Source: Gemmatirosa kalamazoonensis
GTDB lineage: Bacteria; Gemmatimonadota; Gemmatimonadetes; Gemmatimonadales; Gemmatimonadaceae
Length of the DNA stretch: 64,000 bases
Reading direction: 5' to 3'
NCBI RefSeq assembly: GCF_000522985.1
Contig: NZ_CP007128.1
Span: 1,410,220-1,474,219, forward strand
Positions 16,151 through 23,627 of this stretch are shown here, one piece after another. The translations under genes and the position numbers were made by a program. The notes under the pieces were generated by a model. The model did not search any database and was not told the origin of the DNA. It saw only the letters and a program-made list of their open reading frames with translations. The number at the start of each line of letters is the position of its first letter. Within the stretch, counting starts at the first letter, position 1.

Positions 16151-16804
16151 TTACTTCTTCAGCGTCTTCTCCTTGATGTCCTTCGCCTTCGTGAGGTGCT
16201 GCTGAACCTTGCCGGTCGCCTTCTCGAGCGCGGCGCGGAGGTCGGCGTTGGTCGTGTTCTTCGCCGCGTCCTGCAGCTTGTCGAGCACCTTCTGGTGACC
16301 GTCGATCTCGTGCTCGATGAAGTCCTCGTCCCAGTCGGCGCCGGCGGCCTTGTCGGTGAGGTCCTTCATGTGGTCGCGCGCATCGTTCAGCAGGTCGTGC
16401 GCGGCGCCGGTCGCCGTGTCGGCGGTCGCGTTCAGCTTGCCGGCGAGCGCCTGACCGTCCTTCAGCATCGCCTCGTGGTCGGCGACGAGCTGACGCGCGA
16501 ACGCCTTCACGGTGGGGTTCGTCGCCTTCTTCTCGGCCAGGCGCGCCTCGGCGATCTCGCTCGAGTTCGCGGCCGTCGTGTAGCCGAAGATCGACGGCTC
16601 GGTCCAGCCGCCGGTCGCCGCCGCCGAGTCCGTCCGGGCCACGGTACCGGCCGCCGAATCGCTGCGAACCGCCGCGGCCGAGTCCGCGCGGGCCTGTGCG
16701 CTATCCGCCGCGCGGTCGCCCTTCGCGCAGGCGAGCCCGACGAGCAGTAGCGCCGTCGTGGAGAGGCGGGGGATCCGCCCTATCATCGAGTTCCGATCGT
16801 GCAT
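16151..16804 (-). CDS. DUF4142 lipoprotein
   Basis: 217 residues from ATG at 16802-16804, chosen because a perfect AGGAGG lies 5 bases upstream; longer in-frame starts lack this. N-terminal signal TTALLLVGLACAKGD (probable lipobox Cys, slightly non-canonical), Ala/Ser/Asp-rich linker to about residue 70, then the ferritin-like helical DUF4142 domain: EIAEARLAEKKATNPTVKAFARQLVADHEAMLKD with HE/HD pairs (FIEHEIDGHQKVLDKL). Periplasmic, role unknown, often stress-induced. Confidence 0.88.
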   Translation of the reverse strand: MHDRNSMIGRIPRLSTTALLLVGLACAKGDRAADSAQARADSAAAVRSDSAAGTVARTDSAAATGGWTEPSIFGYTTAANSSEIAEARLAEKKATNPTVKAFARQLVADHEAMLKDGQALAGKLNATADTATGAAHDLLNDARDHMKDLTDKAAGADWDEDFIEHEIDGHQKVLDKLQDAAKNTTNADLRAALEKATGKVQQHLTKAKDIKEKTLKK

Positions 16805-16923
16805 CTCGTCCTCCTGTGAGGGGGTGTTGCATCGTCGCGCGGGGCGCAATCGCCATGCCCTCTGCTGTGACGCTTCGCACAGAGACGCTTGCACATCCGA
16901 CGGCGCTCGGGGCGGCGCCGGCG

Positions 16924-17075
16924 ATGCGGCGCTGACGATGCTGCGCCGTGAAGCGCAAACGGCGTCTCACCCCGCGGTACGGCGCCGTACTGCGCGGTTC
17001 AGCGATGTGAGCGTCGCTAGCGCGGCATCGCGCCGTACCGCCAGCGCCGTATCGCCCGCGCCGCGCGCGGCGCCG
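16924..17075. repeat. Degenerate palindromic stretch with GGCGCTGACGAT-type units
   Basis: The 280-bp gap 16805-17084 holds the promoter and SD of the DUF4142 gene at its left, and at its right short inverted pieces such as GTACGGCGCCGTAC and GCGGCGCTGACGATG versus CCAGCGCCGTATCG. These resemble, more degenerate, the unit seen at 35625-35740. I see no gene here. Confidence 0.45.
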
Positions 17076-17084
17076 TTACACGCC

Positions 17085-18062
17085 TCAGAATTCCCCGATC
17101 ATCCCGATCTCGGTCTCCAGCCGCTGCCCGAACTTCTCCTCGACCGCTCGCTGGGCGATCGCGATCAGCTCGCGCACATCGGTCGCCGTGGCCGTGCCGG
17201 CGCGGTTCACGATGATGTTCGCGTGCATCGGCGAGATCTGGGCGCCGCCGTGGCGGAAGCCCTTCAGGCCGGCCTGGTCGATGAGCCGCCCGGCGCCGAC
17301 GCCCTCGATCTTCTTGAAGATCGATCCCGCGCTCGGGTGGACCTGCAGCCATGGATGCCGCGCGCCGCGCCACGACAGGTTCTCGTGGAGGATGCGGTTC
17401 ATCCGGTCGGGGTCGCCCCGCTCGAGGCGGAACGTCGCGGTCAGCACGATGTCGCGCCGGTGATGGAACACGGTGTCGTCGTAGCCGAACTGCACGTAGT
17501 CCGCGTCGACCGTCTTCCGCTCGTTCTCCTCGCTGAGGATGTCGCACCGCTCGAACACCTCGGCGATGAACATCGTCCGCTCGCGCTCGGGCGCCGGCGA
17601 CAGGAAGTGCAGGTTCTGCCAGACCGCCCCGCCAACGGTGCTCGGGATCCCGATGTAATGTTCGAGCCCGCTCCACCCGCGCTCGACCGCCTCGAGGATG
17701 AGGTCCTGCATGACGGCGCCGCTCTCCGTCCAGAGCTCGCACGTGGTCTTCGCGGCATCGGGAAGGAAGCGGTGGCGGCGGGCGACGTTGTGGATGACGA
17801 GGCCGCGGTACCCCTTGTCGCCGACCAGGATGTTGGCGCCGAGTCCGAGGACGAAGTACGGGACCTGCAATGCCCGGGCGGCGAGGACCGCGTCCGCCAG
17901 CTCGTCGGCGGTGGTGACGTCGACGAACGCGTCCGCCGGACCCCCGATCCTGAAGGTGGTGTATTGCGCGAGCGGCTCGGCTCGGCGGATGCGTCCGCCG
18001 AGGGCGGGCCCGAGGCGTACGACCAGCTCGTCGATCGTGTGTGTCGCTACTGTAGTGGCCAT
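17085..18062 (-). CDS. murB: UDP-N-acetylenolpyruvoylglucosamine reductase
   Basis: 325 residues from ATG at 18060-18062 (MATTVATHTIDEL); an upstream in-frame Met at 18113 adds a non-conserved stretch. MurB reduces UDP-GlcNAc-enolpyruvate to UDP-MurNAc with NADPH and FAD in the cytoplasm. Landmarks: TTFRIGGPADAF (36-46, FAD site), GLGANILVGDKGYRG, HYIGIPSTVGGAVWQN, SAGSIFKKI (catalytic Ser as proton donor), GLKGFRHGGAQISPMHANIIVN, and LETEIGMIG with the C-terminal Glu. No other division or wall gene is adjacent. It diverges from the M16 protease gene. Confidence 0.93.
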   Translation of the reverse strand: MATTVATHTIDELVVRLGPALGGRIRRAEPLAQYTTFRIGGPADAFVDVTTADELADAVLAARALQVPYFVLGLGANILVGDKGYRGLVIHNVARRHRFLPDAAKTTCELWTESGAVMQDLILEAVERGWSGLEHYIGIPSTVGGAVWQNLHFLSPAPERERTMFIAEVFERCDILSEENERKTVDADYVQFGYDDTVFHHRRDIVLTATFRLERGDPDRMNRILHENLSWRGARHPWLQVHPSAGSIFKKIEGVGAGRLIDQAGLKGFRHGGAQISPMHANIIVNRAGTATATDVRELIAIAQRAVEEKFGQRLETEIGMIGEF

Positions 18063-18118
18063 ATGGTCGGCGTAAGGAAATCGGCGGCCGGTCCCTTTCA
18101 AAGTCCGATCCACACGTC

Positions 18119-19537
18119 ATGAGGAAGTCAGTCATCCGCCGGCTCGCCGTCGCGCGGCTCGCCGCCGCGGCCCTCACGCTGCTCGCCGCGCCGGCGTTCG
18201 CGCAGACGCGCGCGGAGCTCGAGAAAGTGATCCGTCGGCAGGTGCTGCCCAACGGGCTCGAGGTCATCGTCGTCGAGAACCACGGCGTGCCGATCGCCAC
18301 CGTGGAGATCGACGTGAAGAACGGCGCGTTCACCCAGTCGCCGGACTACGCGGGGCTCGCGCACATGTACGAGCACATGTTCTTCAAGGCGAGCAAGGAC
18401 TACCCCGACCCCGAGCAGTTCACCCAGCGCGCCACGGAGCTCGGCGCGCAGTTCAACGGGTCGACCAAGGAAGAGGTGGTGAACTACTACCTCACGCTCC
18501 CCGCCGACTCGGCGAAGGCCGGCATGCGCTTTCTCGCGTCGTCGCTGCGCGCACCGCTCTTCCGCGACGACGAGCTGGCGGCGGAGAAGGAAGTCGTGCT
18601 CGGCGAGTACGACCGCAACGAGGCGGGGCCGGGGTTCGCCTTCTCGCAGAAGATGACCGAGCTGCTCTACCCGGGGCAGTTCAGCCGCAAGAACACCATC
18701 GGCGACCGCGAGGTGCTGCGCACCGTGACGCCGGCGAAGATGCGCGAGATCCAGACGCGCTACTACCTGCCGAACAACTCCGCGCTCGTCGTGACCGGCG
18801 ACGTCACGCCCGACTCGGTGTTCGCGTGGGCGCGGGCGTTCTACGGCGACTGGGAGAAGGGCCCCGATCCGTTCGTGGCGAACCCGATTCCGCCGATCCC
18901 CGCGATCCCGCAGAGCCAGGGCGTCATCAGCGAAGCGCCGGTGAGCGCGGTGACGGTGCTGATCCAGTGGCAGGGGCCGAGCGTGCGGAAGGATCCGGCG
19001 AGCACGTATGCGGCCGACGTGTTCAGCGACGCGTTGAACAGCGAGGACTCGCGCTTCCAGAAGCGGCTCGTCGACAGTGGGCTGTGGCAGGGCGTCGTCG
19101 TGAACTACTACACGCTCGACCAGAACGGTCCCATCTCGATCAGCGGCCAGACGAGCCCCGACAAGCTGCGCCGCGCGCTCGCCGCGCTCTACGACGAGAT
19201 CGCGAAGACGGACGACCCCGGATACTTCTCGGCCGATGAGCTGAAGCGCGTGAAGGCGCAGCGCGCGGTGGAGAGCGCGTTCGGCGCGGAGCGCACGAGC
19301 GGGCTGACGCACACCGTCGGCTTCTGGTGGGCGGTGGCGGATCTCGACTACTTCATGGGGTACGTGGACAACATGGCGATGCAGACGCCGGAGGATCTGC
19401 GCCGGTACGCGGCGCGCTACATCGTCGGCAAGCCGCGCATCGCCGGCGTGCTCCTGTCGCCGCAGGCGCGCGCGTCGTTAGGCCTGAAGGAGACGGACCT
19501 CGTGGGGCCGGCCTCCACGTCGAGGACGACGCCGTGA
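18119..19537 (+). CDS. M16 family zinc metalloprotease, catalytic subunit
   Basis: 472 residues. Signal peptide to about residue 29 (LTLLAAPAFAQ). The zinc motif H-x-x-E-H is H82-M-Y-E85-H86, and the third ligand E163 (EKEVVLGEYDRNE) lies at the canonical 76-residue spacing, so the subunit should be catalytically active. Two M16 half-domains follow (RYYLPNNSALVVTGDV, then a C-terminal domain). Being exported, it is a periplasmic or outer-membrane-facing peptidase. The stop overlaps the GTG of the next gene (GTGA), the usual arrangement for heteromeric M16 pairs. Confidence 0.92.
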   Translation: MRKSVIRRLAVARLAAAALTLLAAPAFAQTRAELEKVIRRQVLPNGLEVIVVENHGVPIATVEIDVKNGAFTQSPDYAGLAHMYEHMFFKASKDYPDPEQFTQRATELGAQFNGSTKEEVVNYYLTLPADSAKAGMRFLASSLRAPLFRDDELAAEKEVVLGEYDRNEAGPGFAFSQKMTELLYPGQFSRKNTIGDREVLRTVTPAKMREIQTRYYLPNNSALVVTGDVTPDSVFAWARAFYGDWEKGPDPFVANPIPPIPAIPQSQGVISEAPVSAVTVLIQWQGPSVRKDPASTYAADVFSDALNSEDSRFQKRLVDSGLWQGVVVNYYTLDQNGPISISGQTSPDKLRRALAALYDEIAKTDDPGYFSADELKRVKAQRAVESAFGAERTSGLTHTVGFWWAVADLDYFMGYVDNMAMQTPEDLRRYAARYIVGKPRIAGVLLSPQARASLGLKETDLVGPASTSRTTP

Positions 19538-20919
19538 CGCGCCATCTACTCGCCGCCCTCATCGCGCTGACGGGCTCCGTCGCGCACGCGCAGCGAGCGT
19601 GGAGCGTGGAGCGTGGAGCGTGGCAGGTTCGCGAAAGCGCTCCACGCTCCACGCTCCACGCTCCACGCTCGGCCGTCGCGGCCGATACGAGCACGCAGTC
19701 GTTCGACGTCGGCGGCGTGAACGTCATCCTCCGCCGCGTCACGGCGAACGACGTCGTCGCGGCGAACCTCTATCTGTTAGGCGGCACGCGGCTCGTCGGG
19801 TTCGACAAGGCGGGGATCGAGCCGTTCCTGCTGCTGGCGAGCGAGCGCGGGACGACGGGCTATCCGCGCGACCTGCTGCGCCGCCGCATGGCGGAGCTCG
19901 GGACGCAGGTGGGGCCCTCGGCGGACCAGGACTGGACCACGTTCGCGCTCCGCGCCACGGGCGAGACGTTCGATTCCACGTGGGCGATCTTCGCCGACCG
20001 CGTCATGCGCCCGACGCTCGACTCGGGCGAGGTGGAGCTCGTGCGGTCGCAGCTGCTGAACGGCGTTAGGCAGCGCCGCGACGACCCCGACGCGCTGCTC
20101 GAGTACCTCGCCGACTCGGTCGCGTACGCCGGCCACCCGTACGGCGTGGAGCCGAACGGCACCGAGCAGTCCATCGCGCGCATCACGCTCGCCGACCTGC
20201 GCCAGTTCCAGCGCGAGCGCATGGTGACGTCGCGCATGCTGCTCGTCGTCGTCGGCAACGTCAGTCGGCCGCAGGTGGAGCGGCTCGTCGGCGCGACGCT
20301 CGCGAAGCTGCCGCGCGGCGACTTCCGGTGGGCGCCGCCGCCGCCGCCCGCGGCGTTCACGCCGACGCTCGTCACCGAGACGCGCTCGCTGCCGACGAAC
20401 TACATCCTCGGCTACTACGCCGGGCCGCCGGCCACGGGACGCGACTACCACGCGCTGCGCATCGCGACGGCGGTGCTCACCGGTCGGTTGTTCAGCGAGA
20501 TCCGCGCGAAGCGCAACCTCACCTACGCCGTGGACGCGCCGTTCATCGACCGCGCGCAGACGGCGGGCGGGCTCTACGTCACGACGGTGGATCCGAACAC
20601 GACGCTGCGCGTGATGCGCCAGCAGATCGCGGAGCTGCAGAACGGCTGGGTCACGCCGCGCGGGCTCGAGCAGGTCGTGCAGCAGTTCATCACCGAGTAC
20701 TTCCTGAAGAACGAGACGAACGCCGACCAGGCGAACCAGCTCGCGCGCGCCCAGCTCTACCAGGGCGACTGGCGCCACGCCGTGCAGTTCGCCGACGAGC
20801 TGCGCCAGGTCACCCCCGACGACGTGCGCCGAGTGCTGCGCACGTACATCAAGAACGTGCGGTTCGTGTACGTGGGGGATCCCAGCAAGCTGGATCGCAG
20901 CGTCGTCGCGGGCTTCTGA
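19534..20919 (+). CDS. M16 family peptidase-like, non-catalytic partner
   Basis: 461 residues from the GTG at 19534-19536. Signal peptide TRHLLAALIALTGSVAHAQ. There is no H-x-x-E-H motif, but the substrate-binding R/Y region SEIRAKRNLTYAV is present, the normal feature of the inactive M16 subunit, which forms the clamshell with the catalytic one. Directly after the predicted cleavage site, residues about 21-48 are encoded by a palindromic GAGCGTG array (SVERGAW ... APRSTLHAPRS) that is absent from the family. DVGGVNVILRRV then begins the conserved domain. Confidence 0.9.
   Translation: MTRHLLAALIALTGSVAHAQRAWSVERGAWQVRESAPRSTLHAPRSAVAADTSTQSFDVGGVNVILRRVTANDVVAANLYLLGGTRLVGFDKAGIEPFLLLASERGTTGYPRDLLRRRMAELGTQVGPSADQDWTTFALRATGETFDSTWAIFADRVMRPTLDSGEVELVRSQLLNGVRQRRDDPDALLEYLADSVAYAGHPYGVEPNGTEQSIARITLADLRQFQRERMVTSRMLLVVVGNVSRPQVERLVGATLAKLPRGDFRWAPPPPPAAFTPTLVTETRSLPTNYILGYYAGPPATGRDYHALRIATAVLTGRLFSEIRAKRNLTYAVDAPFIDRAQTAGGLYVTTVDPNTTLRVMRQQIAELQNGWVTPRGLEQVVQQFITEYFLKNETNADQANQLARAQLYQGDWRHAVQFADELRQVTPDDVRRVLRTYIKNVRFVYVGDPSKLDRSVVAGF
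19595..19670. repeat. Inverted array palindrome, unit GAGCGTG (family A, copy 1), in frame in an M16 gene
   Basis: Left arm 19595-19623 (four tandem heptamers), 18-nt spacer, right arm 19642-19670 as the exact 29-bp reverse complement. It is read through in frame just after the signal peptide of the M16 partner. The unit lacks stop codons in all six frames. Confidence 0.95.
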
Positions 20920-21034
20920 GTCGGGGTCGTCTTCTGCTCGGCCCGCCGGCGGGTAGATTCGTGCCCGCCGCCGGGCGGCCGCCCCACGGAGGGACGGGGC
21001 GCCCGCGGACGACGACCCACGCGGAGCTCCGACC

Positions 21035-21769
21035 GTGTCCATCGACAAGAAGTGGCAGGCCACCGTCGACGGCGGCATCACCGACGCCGCGTGGGACGAG
21101 TACGACCAGACCATCCAGAGCGCGGTCGCCACGTACAACCAGAAGTTCGCCGGCACGGCCCAGTTCCAGGCGGTCGACTGGCGGTGGGTCAAGGCCATGC
21201 TCTGGACCGAGAGCGGCGGCCCGACGAACGAGTCGTGGAAGACCCGCCCACTGCAGATCGGCAACGCCGGCGACCCTGCGTTCCGGGTGCTGCAGACCGG
21301 CGCCGAAGGGTCGACGGAGGTCATGGAGGCCGATCTGTTCCAGGCCCTGAAGGCCGGGCGGATCAACGAGCCCGCGATCAACGTCCGCGCGGCCGTCGCG
21401 TACCTCTTCACCCGCCTCGCCAAGTTCGCCGAGCAGTCCGTGCTCGATCCCACCGACAAGACGGTGCGCGAGTACACCGTCGCCCCCGGCGACACGCTGT
21501 GGTCGATCGCGCGCCGGCTGGGCACGACCCAGGAGGAGCTGCAGGACAGCAACCCGGCGGCGCGCGGCGGCATCAAGCCCAAGCAGGTGCTCAAGTACCG
21601 CAAGGCGGCCAAGAAGCTCGTGATCGTCGGCTGGCGCCCCGCGACCGCGGGAGAGATCGCGGCGCGCTACAACGGCGGCGGCGACGCCGCGTACGCCGAG
21701 AAGCTGACGTACGTCAAGGACGAGCTCTTCCCCAAGCTGGTGCGCAAGAACGCCGCGGTCGTACCGTGA
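21035..21769 (+). CDS. Lysozyme-like (SLT-type) protein with LysM domain
   Basis: 244 residues from GTG at 21035-21037, with GGAG upstream. The N-terminal domain (about 1-135) is lysozyme-like: WRWVKAMLWTESGGP places the probable catalytic Glu at 59, followed by RPLQIGNAGDPAF, resembling the LMQI-type motif of lytic transglycosylases. A LysM peptidoglycan-binding domain spans about 145-190 (YTVAPGDTLWSIARRLG...). There is no signal peptide. The next gene, overlapping by one base (TGATG), is a periplasmic lipoprotein. A leaderless wall hydrolase with a coupled lipoprotein resembles secreted effector-immunity pairs; a phage or injection-system origin is possible but no such genes are in the window. 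Confidence 0.8.
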   Translation: MSIDKKWQATVDGGITDAAWDEYDQTIQSAVATYNQKFAGTAQFQAVDWRWVKAMLWTESGGPTNESWKTRPLQIGNAGDPAFRVLQTGAEGSTEVMEADLFQALKAGRINEPAINVRAAVAYLFTRLAKFAEQSVLDPTDKTVREYTVAPGDTLWSIARRLGTTQEELQDSNPAARGGIKPKQVLKYRKAAKKLVIVGWRPATAGEIAARYNGGGDAAYAEKLTYVKDELFPKLVRKNAAVVP

Positions 21770-22272
21770 TGCCGTTAGGCAGCGGGCGGCGCCTCGCGGC
21801 CGTGCTCGTCGCCGCGTCCGCGGCGTGCGCCGCGTGCACCGGCGGCTCGAGGACGCCGGCCGGCGCCGGCGAGCCCGGAGCGGGCGACCGGGCAGCGCTG
21901 CACGACGCGCTGCGCGCGGCGGGCGTGCTCGACTCCGCGCGGCAGCTCGTGCATCTCACCCACGTCTGCGACCTCGTGATCGGCGGCGCACGCTACCCGG
22001 TCGCCGACGTGATGGAGCTCGTGCGCGGCGCCACGACGCCGCGCGGCGTCAACCGGATCGTGGTGCTCGACGGCGCGCGGCGACCGGTACGGACCGTCGC
22101 GTACACGACGGAGCGACCGCTGTACTGCGTCGGCGACCGGCTCGTGGTGTACGGCGACCTCGCCGTCGACGGGGTCGAGCCGTCGGGCAACGTGCTCCGG
22201 TTCGCCGACGCGGGGCGGTCGGTCACCGTCGAGCACGTGGATCCGAACGCGCTGCCGGGCTCCGCGTTCTGA
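21769..22272 (+). CDS. Small lipoprotein coupled to the lysozyme-like gene
   Basis: 167 residues from ATG at 21769-21771, sharing one base with the upstream TGA. Signal sequence LAAVLVAASAACAACTGG contains a lipobox-like AAC. The mature part has Cys residues in THVCDLVIG and PLYCVGDRLVV that may form a disulfide, and a compact beta-rich body. I do not recognise the family. Its position suggests either a partner or an inhibitor (immunity protein) of the preceding wall hydrolase; this is inference from context. Confidence 0.75.
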   Translation: MPLGSGRRLAAVLVAASAACAACTGGSRTPAGAGEPGAGDRAALHDALRAAGVLDSARQLVHLTHVCDLVIGGARYPVADVMELVRGATTPRGVNRIVVLDGARRPVRTVAYTTERPLYCVGDRLVVYGDLAVDGVEPSGNVLRFADAGRSVTVEHVDPNALPGSAF

Positions 22273-22369
22273 CCGTCCGGACCAGGCGCGACCTCCGGCG
22301 GCCCCGCGACGCGAGCGCACGCGTCCTGCACTAAGGCACCCTCCCAAACGACGTACACGCGGAGGCTGC

Positions 22370-22714
22370 ATGCGCTCTCGACAGAATACAGTCCCTCATC
22401 CGGTGCCGGGCGACGCGGCGGGGCGGGCGACGCGCCGGGCGCCGGCCCGCGGTCGCGGCGGACGCCGACGGACCCGGGCGGTCGATCTCGTCCCGCACCC
22501 GCCGCTGCTGCACGGCTCGCCGGAGGCGCTCTACCGGGCCGAGAAGGCACGCCGCGCGCACGCCCCCGACGACGCGGTCATGATCGAGGCGAAGCGCCTT
22601 TACGACGAGGCCATCGCCGAGACGGGGAAGAAGCGCGCCGGCATGCGGAGCGCCGTCGTCCCACCGTCGCAGCGCCGCGGCGCCACGGCCGCCGAACCGG
22701 CCGGCGAGGGCTGA
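22370..22714 (+). CDS. Small hypothetical basic protein
   Basis: 114 residues from ATG at 22370, with GGAGG four bases upstream. The first ~38 residues are basic and disordered (Arg/Pro/Gly-rich); the middle (PPLLHGSPEALYRAEKARRAHAPDDAVMIEAKRLYDEAIAE, split here as a helix of about 40 residues) looks folded. No family, signal peptide or membrane segment is recognised. It is followed by a strong palindrome that probably ends transcription. Confidence 0.5.
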   Translation: MRSRQNTVPHPVPGDAAGRATRRAPARGRGGRRRTRAVDLVPHPPLLHGSPEALYRAEKARRAHAPDDAVMIEAKRLYDEAIAETGKKRAGMRSAVVPPSQRRGATAAEPAGEG

Positions 22715-22725
22715 CCGGAGCGCGG

Positions 22726-22753
22726 GCAGCACCGACGACGTCGTCGGTGCTGC
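22726..22753. terminator. Perfect 28-bp palindrome between convergent genes
   Basis: GCAGCACCGACGAC followed directly by its exact reverse complement GTCGTCGGTGCTGC, with no loop base, between the small hypothetical gene (+) and hisIE (-). Just beyond it a CGTCAGCGCTGC unit is tandemly repeated into the hisIE 3' end. It is probably a bidirectional terminator or a young palindrome of the array type; there is no T-tract. Confidence 0.6.
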
Positions 22754-22767
22754 CGTCAGCGCTGCCG

Positions 22768-23436
22768 TCAGCGCTGCCGCTGCGCGAGCACGGCGCGCAC
22801 GTCGTCGAGCGACAGGCCGAGCGCGCGCAACGCGACGAGCGTGTGGTACACGAGGTCGGCGGCCTCCTCCGCCGCGCGCGGCGCGTCGCCGTCGGCGCAG
22901 GCCACCACCAGCTCGGCCGCCTCCTCGCCCACCTTCTTGAGGCGGAGGTTCCGGTCCGCGAGCAGCCGCTGCGTGTAGCTGGGCCGCTCCGCGTCCGAAT
23001 GGTTAGGCGCCCCGGTCGACTCGGCGGAACCATGGGCGAAGGGGGGGGAGCCCCCCCTGGTACCTGATCCCGCGCGCGCCGCGATCGTCGCGTCGAGCGC
23101 GCCGAGGACGTCGGCGCCGAGCGCCGGATCGCCGAAGCACGACGTCGTGCCCGTGTGGCACGCCGGCCCGGCGGGCGCCACGCGCGCGAGCACCGCGTCG
23201 CCATCGCAGTCCGCGGCGAGCGACACCACGCGCTGCACGTTGCCGCTCGTCGCGCCCTTGTGCCATAGCCCGCGCGAGCGCGAGCGGTAGTGCATCTCGC
23301 CCGTCGCGAGCGTGCGATCGAGGGCCTCGCGGTCGGCGTGCGCCACCATCAGCACGACGCCGGTGCGTGCGTCCTGCGTCACGACGGTCACCACGCCGCC
23401 GCCTTTCTCGAAGTTCAGCGAGTCGATGTCCAGCAT
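22768..23436 (-). CDS. hisIE: Bifunctional phosphoribosyl-AMP cyclohydrolase / phosphoribosyl-ATP pyrophosphatase
   Basis: 222 residues, catalysing steps 2 and 3 of histidine synthesis. HisI part (1-~120): [18 protein letters not shown] (49-66) and zinc/magnesium residues in C77-D-G-D, C93 and C100. HisE part (~155-222): [23 protein letters not shown] with the Mg-binding E-x-x-E and the [11 protein letters not shown] motif. The linker at about 125-138 ([12 protein letters not shown]) is encoded by a copy of the dispersed G-run/C-run element, so the fusion linker was lengthened in frame. It is separated from the rest of the his operon by an ADOP permease gene. Confidence 0.93.
   Translation of the reverse strand: MLDIDSLNFEKGGGVVTVVTQDARTGVVLMVAHADREALDRTLATGEMHYRSRSRGLWHKGATSGNVQRVVSLAADCDGDAVLARVAPAGPACHTGTTSCFGDPALGADVLGALDATIAARAGSGTRGGSPPFAHGSAESTGAPNHSDAERPSYTQRLLADRNLRLKKVGEEAAELVVACADGDAPRAAEEAADLVYHTLVALRALGLSLDDVRAVLAQRQR
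23029..23066. repeat. Dispersed G-run/C-run hairpin element, partial copy D inside hisIE
   Basis: Carries CCATGGGCGAAG, a run of G, AG, a run of C, and TGGTACCT, matching the hairpin half of copies A, B and C. It lies in the HisI-HisE linker and keeps the reading frame. Confidence 0.8.
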
Positions 23437-23485
23437 GCGGCCAATCTAGACGCTCGCCGATCGAACCGCAGAGGACGCGGAGGAG

Positions 23486-23597
23486 TGCCTCTTCGTGTTG
23501 AACCACGGAGGACACAGAGGACACGGAGGAAACCAACAAGAAGCGGTTCTCCTCTGTGTCCTCCGTGCCCTCTGTGGTTCAAGAAGCGAGGCACTTC
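23486..23597. repeat. Inverted array palindrome, ACCACGGAGGACACAGAGG type (family G)
   Basis: The left arm contains GTGCCTCTTCGTG, TTGAACCACGG and tandem GGACACAGA-type units up to about 23529; the right arm from about 23551 is the reverse complement, ending in TTCAAGAAGCGAGGCACTTC. It fills most of the 191-bp gap between hisIE and the ADOP permease gene. Related ACCACAGAGGACACAGAGG sequences are known as scattered repeats in several phyla. Confidence 0.85.
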
Positions 23598-23627
23598 CTC
23601 GGCACCCACCGCCGCTCGACCATGGAG

